From: Bettongia penicillata ogilbyi
Taxonomy: Eukaryota > Chordata > Mammalia > Diprotodontia > Potoroidae
DNA length: 64,000 bases
Direction: 5' to 3'
NCBI GenBank assembly: GCA_023548195.1
Contig: JAJHZJ010000808.1
Coordinates: forward strand, 62,001-126,000
How positions within the stretch are numbered: position 1 is the first letter of the stretch; every line of letters starts with the position of its first letter. Below the pieces are notes generated by a model. That model did no database searches. It was not told the DNA's origin and saw nothing but the letters and a program-made list of their open reading frames with translations. Positions 54,826 through 64,000 of the stretch are shown piece after piece. The position numbers and the translations under genes are program-made.

Positions 54826-55535
54826 TTAGCACATAGCCTCCATTGAAGTAAAACAAGGGATCATAAAGAGTCTCTAATCTACATCCATTCATCATCCTTT
54901 AAGTGGAAATTTCTTAAACTTCACATTTTATAGTATTTTTTAACATTAACTATAACAGGATTGCCAGTCAATAGAATATTGACATCTTTCTACTTTTCCT
55001 GTAATACAGAGGTGGGAACTTTAATTCATTGCAACAGATATTGGAATGTTCACTCCATGCAAGGTATGTGAGAGTGCTTGCTTCTTCCTGGGACATCATT
55101 TGAATAATGCAGAGATGTGCCCCAGAGCTACACTCCCCAGCTAAGGAGGAAAATTAACTTGTCTGAGGCCAGTTTTTTTGGTGGTTTGATCCAGAACTAT
55201 CTGTTTAGCCCTACAGACTCCTAAGACAAATAAACCTTAACCCAAGAATTCTGGTTTCTCAGGAAATATACCCCAAATATGTGAATGAACAGGTTTTGGG
55301 GGAGCAACACAACTCATGCAAATGTAGGAGAGCATTTAGAATGTCTTGGTTCTTCTCTATAGTCAGAGGTTTTACTCTAATGGTTGCCCATTTTCTCAGC
55401 CTATTAATTGACTTTTAATTGTTTGTAAAAGGAGGGCTCTGCCTTCAGTCTGGGAGGTGCACTGTCCCAACCTTCAAGGGTTTTGTGCACCTGTTTTGAC
55501 TCCCTCCCTAGGTAGAGACTCCTCTACCTCTAGCA
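54826..55535. other. no clear feature
   Basis: 55085-55230 may be a decayed minus-strand SINE (GGAGGAAAATTAACTTGTCTG). No gene identified. Confidence 0.4.
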
Positions 55536-55539
55536 ACCT

Positions 55540-55700
55540 TGCCCTTCTGCTCTTACCCCACCATGGCCTCTCTTTTCTTTCTTCCCACTGTAAGTTTTCT
55601 TCCAACATCAGAATACAAACTTCTTAAGAGGAGGGACTATTTTGTTTGCAGTTATATCCCTAGCATTTACCGCAATGCTTAATACATTATGAGCTAGATC
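55540..55700 (+). mobile_element. L2 3' end, plus
   Basis: ACAAACTTCTTAAGAGGAGGG, TTGCAGTTATATCCCTAGC and AATGCTTAATACATTATGAG: L2 3' UTR order. Confidence 0.65.
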
Positions 55701-56004
55701 TTTCTGGCTTTCCAAAACGTGGTGATCATCTGAATTACTCAGTTTTACATAATTAATTAGATCAAGGCCAAACTATTCCTGGGTAATTTGGGCCAGAGCA
55801 GGTAGATTGTGAGCAGGATTTGTAATGTGTCTCCTTAAAGAAGCAGATGGAATGATATCTGTTTCCCAGTACTGATCATACTACTCCCAGTCTAACTATC
55901 TCTTCTTCCTACTCCTCCTTCAAGCAGGAATATAGACATGATGTAGGTAAGGAAAATTATCGTATGAAGTGGAGCCATCTTGGACTAGAAGGGATAGTTT
56001 TAGG

Positions 56005-56160
56005 TCAGAGGTAGGGAACCTGTGGCCTCAAGACCACTGTTGTCTCAGAAGAACAATGAGTCTGTTGAGATTACAGCCCTTTGACTGAATCCAAACTGCA
56101 CAGAACAAATCCTTATAGTAAGGGTCACATGCGGCTTGCCAGTTCCCTACCTCACCTAAA
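56005..56160 (+). mobile_element. second hAT-type MITE family (TIR ~ CAGAGGTAGGGAAC)
   Basis: Begins CAGAGGTAGGGAACCTGTGG and ends TTGCCAGTTCCCTACCTC, an inverted repeat of the GTGGGGAACCTG type. The interior has the mammalian signature CCCTTTGACTGAATCCAAACT and GAACAAATCCTTATAG. Non-coding MITE. Confidence 0.7.
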
Positions 56161-57035
56161 ATTTAGGTGGTAGAAGGTTCCCCCCTCATGGAGATTTGCA
56201 AACAAAGACTGGTTGATCCTTTCCCAGATGGTATATAGAAGACCTGATTTTTCATATAAAATTTGGACTATTGCCTTTCCAAATCTGACATTGTGTGATT
56301 CTGGGATTCCTTAAGGAAGAGCAGGAAATTAAAGGGGAGGGAGAAAGAGGGCAAGCAGAAGGGCCATATCAGTGAAATGTGCCCCTGTTCTGATATTGGG
56401 AAGCAAAAGTATGTCTGGCTTGCCATGGAGTATCACTCTGTCCTCCTCTACCTATAACATTGCTTGGAGTAGGAGGGATAAAGTGGGAGAGAAGTAGGGA
56501 ACACCAAACTACTGACCTTCTAGAATAATTACAGATCTACTAAGGGAATTCTAAAAATAAGGATTCTTTGTTCTAGATTCATTTTAAGTCCATGAGCTAT
56601 TAAAAGCCTTTTTTTTCTCAAAGTTTCCAAGACCAAGTACGTTCAAAATAGATCTTGTAGGAATGTTTTTGTTGTTATTATTGATAATTTTGTGCAAATA
56701 TGTTAACTACTTTACATACCATAACAATCTAAATGATCTCCTATGAATCATCATGATATTTTAGGTATTTGACAGAGTGATAGACTCCATCAAAAATGCT
56801 CAGCCTCTCCATGACCTCTGGCATACTGGCAGTGACTTGCCAGTCCTCTCTACAGAAATTCCAACTACCAGAATGAACCCTAACTTTAAACCCAGAGAGT
56901 CCACTTCAATCCCTAGAAATCTGCTTCCTGTTTTACTTAGTAAACTCAGTGTGTGTGAAACCCACCTGAACATGTTCAATGTCAAAAAGTCATGTGGATT
57001 AAATAGGGGCCAGTGGCTTAGTTGTGCTTCCTTTT
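56161..57035. other. no recognisable feature
   Basis: Unique-looking sequence; open frames here (56777-57085 plus, 56800-57162 minus) have no family resemblance and end in a MITE remnant. Confidence 0.45.
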
Positions 57036-57039
57036 CTCC

Positions 57040-57112
57040 AGTTGTGAAGCTTGGATTCAAAAGACTGCGCTTGAGGACCATATAACCAGAGGACCACTGG
57101 AGGCTGCAGGTT
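57040..57112 (+). mobile_element. 3' half of the second MITE family
   Basis: GTGAAGCTTGGATTCAAAAG, ACTGCGCTTGAGGACC, GGCTGCAGGTTCCCCATCCC: the right half of the family seen at 56005, ending with the terminal repeat GGTTCCCCATCCCTG. Confidence 0.68.
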
Positions 57113-57777
57113 CCCCATCCCTGGTCTGGGCAAATCACTTTACCTCTTAGATAATTATTCACTGACTATTGCAATGAAAGTGCTGTTATTAGAAAGGACT
57201 TCCTTCATCTAGGAGTTTCCCTCACCAAGGATAACAAAGATTCACTCCCCAAACCAGCAGAGATTCACAGGTGGACATTTCCTTGCATTACCTTGATCTT
57301 CAAGCTCTTCCTCCCGCTGGAAGTAGAAGAGCAGACTGACTCGCTCTGTCTCAACATCTATGCGCCATTTTTGTTTTTATTTTCTGCAAGTGCAAATGAC
57401 CAAGCAATTATTTAGGTGTTTCATAACTGAGAATTTAGGGCAAAAAAGTATAGCTTTAGGGAATGGGTCAAGAATGTTGTCAAAAATGTCAAAAAAGTTC
57501 CAAAATTTTCCTTATTAAAGTGAATGAAAATAAGACTTTCTTTAAATTGGTTTTAATTATATGGACAGATTACAAAGATGGATTTTGTCCATAGAGCAAA
57601 GCAGTGTGCATTTCTTTCGTGTTCTATGTTAGGTAATATAAGCCATGAGGGCTCAGCTGCTGGAAATGTCATGTTGCCCCAGAAGAGCAGTGTGTCCCTT
57701 GAGATTGAAAAGGCATTCATTAGAAACTGAATTTGTGCACATTTTAGGAGTTGTAGTGTAAATGAATGACTTCAGAG
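57113..57777. other. no recognised repeat
   Basis: Unique-looking; modest CpG at 57310-57370 (CCTCCCGCTGG; GACTCGCTCTG; ATGCGCC). No gene supported. Confidence 0.45.
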
Positions 57778-57811
<34 letters not shown>

Positions 57812-57836
57812 ATATGTGTATGTGTGTGTGTGTGTG
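57778..57836. repeat. (TG)n microsatellite
   Basis: TG dinucleotide run with TATG interruptions, about 58 bp. Confidence 0.93.
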
Positions 57837-59090
57837 GTATGGTGTGTTTGGTGGGGTTAGTTTTGTTAAATATGCTTCAAAGTGGGAGGATTGTGCTTTC
57901 TGCAATGACAAATCTGGAAAATATTGTTTTTAAATTCCTTAAGTCTTTAACCAAAATATCCTTTCAGGAACCAAAATGAATACTCAAATTTTGTTCATGA
58001 GAAAACATAGAGCAACAACACCTTTGAAAACAGTAATTCCCTAATAAGAACAGAAAGCTTACATTAACAAAAACTGAATAGCTTTTGAAATGAAAAAAAA
58101 ATCAATTAGTCACTTTTCTGTCACTATTTTGTATCAATGCCTATAAAACGATGATGGAATATTAATGTATAAGTCCATTACTGCTACAATTGGGGCACTA
58201 ATTACAGTATTGCTAAGTGGTCCCATTTGCTAAGCATCATTGTACTGGCATCTTTAGAAAAGGAATGAGGAACGGGGACCATTAAAAAGGATAACTAAAG
58301 AGGAGGGATGCTTTTCATTGAGATAGAATACAATAATTACAACATGCCAACCTCTTGTTACTTCTTTGTTTTCTAGCAGATAAATACCTCTACATCCAAC
58401 CAAATGAGCTTTGTTTTTCAATAAGAAATTGTGGACCAAGTTTCACAGGACATCTACTATAAAACCAAAAAATATTCCTCTTCTACACTGACTTGTCTCT
58501 CCTCACTTACCCCTACTTTCCTCCATTTCTTCCACATAAAAAAAATCTAAATAAATTTTGTTAGTAATGACATATACTCTCAGTCTATGACTGCTTCCAT
58601 TTTCCCAATGACAATTATTTATCAAAGAGCCATAGAGGGAGAGATTTTTTTAGAGAGCAAATTTTTCATAATCTTGGCTGATATAGATACTTAAATTCTA
58701 CTTAGATGATTCCTTTGATCTTATTTTTCTGCATGCACTGAAATCTAATTGGATTTTTAATAGAATTTGTATTTATTTTCTATTACCTATTTGTATCTGT
58801 CAATAATGGTCTGATGAAAATGGGGAAAAACATTACAAAGACATGCAAACTGTTCAGCAAAGTATCCTGGGAGCCCAAGTGTTGATTTATGGATTCTTTT
58901 TATTTTTTCAGAGGGCATTCATGGAGTGAGCTTCCAGTATCCATTTCCTCAGTGGGCTATACAAAAGTGGTGAATAAAGCTGTATGATATCCTTGTATCA
59001 TGAAATGTTCAACTCTTTCCTCTATCTCTGAGTTTTTTAATACTCTGGAGGGAGCAGAGGTAGCAAGAGAAAAAGTTAGAAATCATTTAA
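57837..59090. other. no recognised repeat, AT-rich
   Basis: About 1.2 kb with no transposon or gene signal. Confidence 0.45.
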
Positions 59091-59094
59091 TGCA

Positions 59095-59220
59095 AGTTCC
59101 TTATTTTTCAGATGAGAAAGCTGAGGTTCAGAAAGGTTAGATAGTTATAATCAGATCACAGAAGTATAAAGTACAATAGCATAGCTGGGACCCCACCACA
59201 GATCTCATTATTCCCAATGT
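59095..59220 (-). repeat. MIR-like SINE, minus
   Basis: GTTCCTTATTTTTCAGATGAG, AAAGCTGAGGTTCAGAAAGG and GCATAGCTGGGACCCC: antisense MIR core, 5' part lost. Confidence 0.72.
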
Positions 59221-59225
59221 AACTT

Positions 59226-59320
59226 TTATATATATATATATATATACATATACACACACACACACATACACATATATATGTGTGTGTGTTTGTGTACACA
59301 TGTACACTAACACACATTAC
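59226..59320. repeat. TA/CA/TG compound microsatellite
   Basis: (TA)n, (CA)n, ATATATG(TG)n units over about 95 bp. Confidence 0.9.
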
Positions 59321-59735
59321 ATGGCTGAGCTTAGCTCCAAAGGCCTAAAAGAGTAGGGCAAAACACACAACCATACAAATGGAGGTCAGCTGCAAAAAGA
59401 AGACAAAATTAGTGTTCTGGGAGTCCAGAGTTGGAGCAAGAGATGAAAGAGATGGAGAAGAAAGTGATGAGACTGAGCAAGATGGGTAAGGGTCTGAGAT
59501 GAAGGCAGTCACTCCCAACAAAAGATGAGTTCAATATAGGTCTACAAAACATGGAAAATAGGGAGCTAGGGTTAGCTCCTAAACATCTTGGGTGGGAACT
59601 GGAGGGTGACAATGAAAGCCTGGAGGTGCAATCGATTAGCCAATAACAGATCTTTAAAACTCCAGTCTAAACTACCTGGATTCTGACCTCATTATTCAAC
59701 TGAACAGGCTCTCTCCAAAGTTATTATTAATTTCT
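59321..59735. other. unassigned, purine-rich
   Basis: No diagnostic repeat segment; 59690-59735 may already be L2. Confidence 0.4.
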
Positions 59736-59739
59736 TATC

Positions 59740-61015
59740 TGCCTAATCTAATTACCTTGTCTCAGTCCTCACCATCCTTGATTTCTCTAAAGCCTTTGGC
59801 ACTGTTGATGACGCTCTGCTCAATAATTTCTTCTCCCTTGGCTTTCATGACACTGCTCTCTTCTGGTTCTCCTGTTTGTGGATTCCCCAGTTTCCTTTGC
59901 TGGATTCCAAAGGCTCTGCTGTGGGCCCTCTTCTCCTCTCTCTATACTGTTTAGCTTGGTGATGACATCAGATATCATGAATTCAATTGCTATAACAATG
60001 TAGATGATTTTCATTTCCATGTAGTCCCAACTTCTTTTCTGATCTCCAGTATTATATATCCACTTACCTTTTGGACATCACTAATTAAATGCTCCATTAG
60101 ATATTTCAAATTCAGCATATTCAATATTGAAGTCATTATCTCCTCCAAAGCCTCTCTTCTTTCTAAGTTCTCTGTATTGTCAAAGGTACTACAGTAGCCT
60201 AAGTTTATATATCAGATGTCATTCTCAACTCCTCATACTATCTCACCACCTCCATATCCATCTAATTGCCAAATCTTGTCAATTCTATTTTTATTGACAT
60301 CTTAGCTGTATGGAGCCTTCTTTCTTCAGACAATGCTACCACCTTTTTATAGATCCTCTTCACCTCATGCCTTGACTATTGCAGTAACCTACTGGCTGAT
60401 CTTTCTGCTATAAGTCTTTCCCCACTCCAGTCCACCCTCCACTTAGTCACCAGACTGATCTTCCTTAAACAGGTCTGACCATGTCACTCTCCCCACCCCA
60501 ACCCACCAGTCAATAAATTCCAGTGCCTCTATTTTGCCTTCAGGATCAAATATGAAATCTATTGTTTGACCTGTAATGTAATTTATAACCTTGTCCTTTC
60601 TAGCTTTCCAGCCTTTTTATATCTTTCTTCTCTCTACGTACTCAGTGAAATAGTGATACTGGTCTCCTTGATATTATTTGCCCAAGATACCTTGACTGTA
60701 AACTTTCTGCATTTTCAATTCCACATGCCTGGAATTCTCTTTCCTCATCTCTGCCGTTTGGCTTCTGTCAGGTCCCAGATAAAATCCTTCATTCTGCATG
60801 AAGGTTGTCTTTGTCCCCCATAAGTCTAGGGTCTTCCTTCCAATTAATCCTGGGTATATTTTGTTTGTACATAGTTTATTACATTGTTACCTCCCCTATT
60901 AGATTGTTAGTTCCTTGAGAGCAAGGATTATTTTTGTTTTTCTTTGTATTTCTAGAGTTTAGCACAGTGTACATGGCCGGTGCTCAAAAAAATATTTGAC
61001 GTTTACTATTGAGTT
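59740..61015 (+). mobile_element. L2 reverse transcriptase to 3' end, plus strand
   Basis: The longest L2 in the window. 59777-59812 translates to LDFSKAFGTVDD, the reverse-transcriptase motif A region (consensus LDLSKAFDTVDH), followed by the GFHDTALFWF-like text of the next block. The conserved coding text at 60354-60600 (TGCCTTGACTATTGCAGTAAC; CATGTCACTCTCCCC; ATCAAATATGAAATC) and the 3' UTR at 60900-61015 (TTCCTTGAGAGCAAGGATT; GCACAGTGTACATGGCCGG) come in order. Frames are interrupted. Ancient, inactive. Confidence 0.87.
59777..60830 (+). pseudogene. decayed L2 ORF2 reverse transcriptase
   Basis: The catalytic Asp of motif A survives (LDFSKAF), but the next conserved D of AFDTVD is G. 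Many frameshifts follow. The YADD-type motif region is not readable. C-terminal text ends near TTCCTTCCAATTAATCC. No activity expected. Confidence 0.75.
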
Positions 61016-61319
61016 TTCTTATTGCCCACCTCCTGACCTGTTTATCCTTATTTCTTCATTACTTTACCTCCTGGTCTTTTTCCAACTCCATTTTATCTGT
61101 GAACTTCCCAGGTGATTTCTAGATCACTCCTCCCAATTCTCATACATCAGTTGCTCCAACTGATTTCTTAAATTGAAAGCTACTCAGTCCTCAGGTTCCC
61201 TAATCTGACACCTTTCCTTCTTATATCCCATTCTAAATGTATTTCTCTCAGATACTCCTTTGCCCTTTTGGCACTAGACTGTGCTTGGGACAAAGTTCCA
61301 TAAGTATTCTCTTTTTGTT
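61016..61319. other. unassigned, pyrimidine-rich
   Basis: C/T-rich sequence between two L2 elements in opposite orientation, not identified. Confidence 0.4.
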
Positions 61320-61745
61320 GAATCGAATTTCAAGCTGGGGGAAGAGGTAAAGGAAGGGAGATTATGAGAAAGAGAATGTCTAAGGCCAGACTATGGCTGA
61401 GTGTGAATTACAGGCTAAAGATTCTGTTCTTAATTGTTAGGGAGAAAAGTTGTCACTTAAGGTATATGTAGGAGAATGACATCATTTCCCATCAGATTAT
61501 AAAGAAGAATATTACAGTACAGGGATATAAGATGAGTTAGGGAGACCAGTTAGCAGGCAGTTATAATGGTTTAGACAGAAAATAATAATAGCCTGAAGTG
61601 TGGCAGTGCCAGAGGGAGAGGAAAGATAGAAGGCAAGAGATTTTGAGGGCAGAATTGACAGGACTTAGCGACATTGAATATGGAGTGAGTTGAAGGCTGT
61701 ATGCTTGGGATGATGGGTTTCCCCTATTGTGCTCAGTTTAGCAAT
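61320..61745 (-). mobile_element. L2 coding-strand remnant, minus
   Basis: GGGAGACCAGTTAGCAGGCAG, TTATAATGGTTTAGAC and AATTGACAGGACTTAGCGAC are antisense L2 coding text (sense counterpart at 60355-60410). It faces the plus-strand L2 just upstream, so the pair forms a loose inverted repeat. Confidence 0.65.
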
Positions 61746-61799
61746 GTTACATGATGGTACTCTATGACAGAACTGAAAAAGATACTCCCCAGGCCTATA

Positions 61800-61980
61800 T
61801 GGACCTTGAACAATGTTGGGAAAGGAAAGGAAAATGCAACTGGGAAATATTTAACAAAATAAATAAAATATAAGAAAATAGACTTACATTTTAAGACTGA
61901 GTCAATATGGGCCTGCAGGCATCCTTATGTACAAATGAGTGGCCTCTATTTCTATTTCAGATTGACATTCTTGCTTTTAA
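61800..61980 (+). mobile_element. hAT-type MITE, copy 4
   Basis: GGGAAATATTTAACAAAATAA, AGACTGAGTCAATATGGGCC and TATTTCAGATTGACATTC match copies 1-3. The 5' terminal repeat is missing; a run of GGAAAGG replaces it. Confidence 0.75.
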
Positions 61981-62099
61981 AGATCAGAGATTCCACAGTA
62001 ATTTTTTATACTATATTTAAAGCCAAGGAATAACAATTCACAAGGGAGAATAAAGCACTCATTTGATAGAAACAATATGGTGTTTCTGCAGCATTTCAA

Positions 62100-62290
62100 G
62101 GCAGCAGATTACAGTGGAAAGAGCAGTTGATTTGGTGTCAGAGGACTTCCATATCTGTCACTACCTATGTGACTTTGGGCACATTACTTAACCTCTATGA
62201 GTCTCTGTTTCTCTATCTGGAAAATGAAGGAGTTGGATTAGATGACCTCCAAGCTCCCTTCCAGCTCTAAATCAGTGATCTTCTATGAAA
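62100..62290 (+). repeat. MIR-like marsupial SINE, plus
   Basis: AGTGGAAAGAGCAGTTGATTT (5' end), ACTTCCATATCTGTCAC, CTATGTGACTTTGGGCACAT core, GATGACCTCCAAGCTCCCTT and CCAGCTCTAAATCAGTGATC 3' end; near full length. Confidence 0.88.
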
Positions 62291-62759
62291 GTCTCAAGTT
62301 TTGATGAAATGTACTTTAATCAGGGAAGTTGTTATACTTTATTCCTTGACTATTTTTAAAAAATCTATTTTTCAGTAATCTTTCTGTATTTCATATTGTC
62401 CTGTAACAAATATAAAATATGACAGGCATACTACCATTTTACTGCCTGAGTTATACAGTGTGGTAACCTTTAGATTACCATGGATCAAAAACAAAGATGA
62501 GCTGACCAATAGCCAAATTATCTTACATTTATTTTCCCCTCCTTTCCTCTTCAAAAATTTTTTTTATCTATTCAAATTGTGTTGTTGGAAATGGTTATTA
62601 ATCACATATATAAATGTCATCTTTTGTTTCACTTCATTGAACATAAATATTAGATTGAACCTATGAGCTTTTGGAAAGTCTTATTCTGAGATATGAAAAT
62701 CAATAAGGGAACTGAAGTAATATATGACTTCTTGGTCCAGATTAAAAAAAATACCATCA
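62291..62759. other. no recognisable feature
   Basis: Unique AT-rich sequence; no gene signal. Confidence 0.5.
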
Positions 62760-62985
62760 TCATCATAATCTCCTTCTCCTCTTCCTCCTCCTTCTTTTCT
62801 TCTTTTTTTCCTTCTCCCTCCTCCTATTTTTCTTCTTTTAATTCTCCTCTTCTTCCTCCTTCTCTTATTCTTGTTTTCTTCTCCTCCTCCTCCTTCCTCT
62901 TCTTCTTTTCTTCTCTTCCATCTCTTTCTCCTTCTTCTTCTTCTCCTTCTCCTCCTCCTCCTCCATCTCTTCCTCCTCCTTCTAG
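62760..62985. repeat. pyrimidine tract (TCC/TTC-rich)
   Basis: About 225 bp almost entirely C and T, with TCC, TTC and CTTTT units. Open frames with Ser/Pro/Leu runs across it are compositional. Confidence 0.92.
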
Positions 62986-62989
62986 TTAC

Positions 62990-63205
62990 AGAATGCTTTA
63001 AAGTTTACAAAGGATTTCAAATTATTATTTTATTTTATCATCACAACAATCTCAGGAGGCAAATATTATTATTACTACCACTTTTTTGGATGAGGAAACT
63101 GAGGCAGCTTGATGTTGGCATTTGCTCTGGGTCACACAGCTATTTAAGTATCTAAGGTTGAACTCAAATCTTACTGATTCCAGGTCCTGCCCCCTATTTA
63201 TTATG
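62990..63205 (-). repeat. marsupial MIR-like SINE, minus
   Basis: AATGCTTTAAAGTTTACAAAG, TTTTATCATCACAACAATCTC, GGAAACTGAGGCAGCTTG, TCTGGGTCACACAGCTATTT and the 5' end TGATTCCAGGTCCTGC, in order. Confidence 0.85.
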
Positions 63206-63209
63206 CAAA

Positions 63210-63605
63210 AGTATGAAAAGACTGAGGATATTGTTTATAGGACTGTGAGGAAATAGGTACTTTAAGGAATTGTTGGTAGAAATACAAATATGCAAACATT
63301 TTGGAAAGCAATATGGGAAAATGTAAATGAAGTAAAAAAAGTTAATATACATTTCAGCTTGGCAATTCCATTGCTAGGATTCTATTCTAAAACATCATAA
63401 AAATGACCTACTTGTACAAAAAACATTTATAGCTATTCTTTGTGCAATAGAAAAAATAGAACTGCCTACATACCCAACAACTGGCAAATGACTAAATAAA
63501 TTATAGAGTGTTAATAGACTATTACAATATCATAAAATAATAAAATTAAAGGTGAAAAAAACATGAAATGCCCTATATGAGATGAAGGAGAGTGAAATCA
63601 TACAC
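63210..63605 (+). mobile_element. L1 ORF2 C-terminal fragment, plus
   Basis: AGGAATTGTTGGTAGAAATAC, GGAAAGCAATATGGG, ATTCCATTGCTAGGATTCTA, TTTATAGCTATTCTTTGTGC follow the order of 32660-32900. Diverged. Confidence 0.75.
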
Positions 63606-63609
63606 ATCA

Positions 63610-63910
63610 ACAAAAATGGAAAGACAGAGAGGAGTAAGGAAAGGAGAGAGGAAGAAAGAAAAGATGGAGTGAAAGAAGGGATGGAGAGAGGGAGAGAGAG
63701 AAGAAAAAAGAAGGGAGACAGGGAGAACGAAGGAAGGAGAACAAGGAAGAAAGGGAGAGAGAGCAGGAAAGAAGTAAGAGAGGAAGGAAGGAAAGAAGGA
63801 AAGAAAACAAGATGAAAGAAGAAAGGATGAAAAATAGGAAGAAAAAAGGATGGGAGGGAGGGAGAAAGGGAGGAAATAAAAGAAAGAGAAAGAAAGAAAA
63901 CAGGTCTAAA
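63610..63910. repeat. purine tract (GGA/GAAA-rich)
   Basis: About 300 bp almost entirely A and G (AGAGAGG, GGAAGGAAAG, AGAAAA units). The plus-strand open frame at 63582-63815 and minus frames across it are compositional. Confidence 0.93.
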
Positions 63911-64000
63911 GGAGGCCAAATTTTAGCCAGATGTGGAGGGGGACATGGAATAAAAGTATTTTCTTCTTTGTTGTGCATTAATTCTTCTGGTTCAAACTTG

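Noticed and set aside
56777..57162. Overlapping 102- and 120-codon frames on opposite strands
   Set aside because: No family resemblance, and the right end is a MITE remnant.
62693..63155. Ser/Pro/Leu-rich frames
   Set aside because: Translation of the pyrimidine tract and the adjoining SINE.
63530..63978. Two long minus-strand and one plus-strand frames at the right end
   Set aside because: All run through the purine tract; hydrophobic or charged runs are compositional.
1..64000. Bacterial-type features (operons, CRISPR array, origins, riboswitches)
   Set aside because: The LINE/SINE content, microsatellites and lack of dense coding show vertebrate nuclear DNA; no spaced direct-repeat array is present.

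Overview
The window is vertebrate nuclear DNA, almost certainly from a marsupial and most like an opossum. The evidence is its composition (AT-rich, CpG-poor, long microsatellites) and its repeats: marsupial-style L1 copies, a HAL1 element (ORF1 without ORF2), tRNA-derived SINEs of the marsupial kind, and old L2, L3/CR1 and hAT remnants. Family names come from recalled consensus features, not a database search. I find no intact host protein-coding gene, no rRNA or tRNA gene, no CRISPR array and no bacterial feature. It reads as an intergenic or long-intron stretch, so operons and ribosome binding sites do not apply.

Layout. 1-5.06 kb: an inverted L1/HAL1 ORF1 fragment, then a plus-strand L1 ORF2 broken by two insertions: a clean solo LTR (536-952, TG...CA, 6-bp target duplication) and a 572-bp LTR-like block (2165-2736). 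5.07-10.2 kb: older L1 pieces, SINEs and L2 ends. 10.2-14.1 kb: a nested block in which a nearly full-length HAL1 (11041-13551) sits inside an L1 fragment that is itself flanked by a 17-bp target duplication. 14.1-17.6 kb: two minus-strand L2 remnants flank a CpG-retaining, repeat-free segment (15540-16100) holding a candidate exon. 17.7-20.6 kb: a decayed minus-strand L1. 20.7-30.3 kb: SINEs, L3/CR1 reverse-transcriptase remnants, a hAT MITE and L2 fragments, with a quiet AT-rich interval at 26.2-27.8 kb. 30.8-37.3 kb: purine microsatellites, an internally deleted L1, L2 and L3 ends. 37.8-43.7 kb: microsatellites, a TTCC tract, a minus-strand L1 3' half, and a 177-codon open frame of doubtful status. 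43.7-47 kb: a repeat-poor stretch. 48-49 kb: a compound microsatellite with AT palindromes and a CTCF-like site. 50.3-52.3 kb: L1 and another non-LTR fragment encoding a decayed Cys-His finger, then a MITE and a tandemly duplicated LTR-like block. 53.6-64 kb: minus L3/CR1, a long plus-strand L2 with a readable reverse-transcriptase motif, SINEs, and a pyrimidine tract and a purine tract near the right end.

The elements do not form a pathway. What the window records is nested insertion history: L1 interrupted by HAL1, L1 interrupted by LTRs, and L1 and L2 interrupted by SINEs or MITEs. The best candidates for host function are the CpG-retaining segment at 15.5-16.1 kb and the CTCF-like motif at 48.7 kb; both are inference from sequence only.
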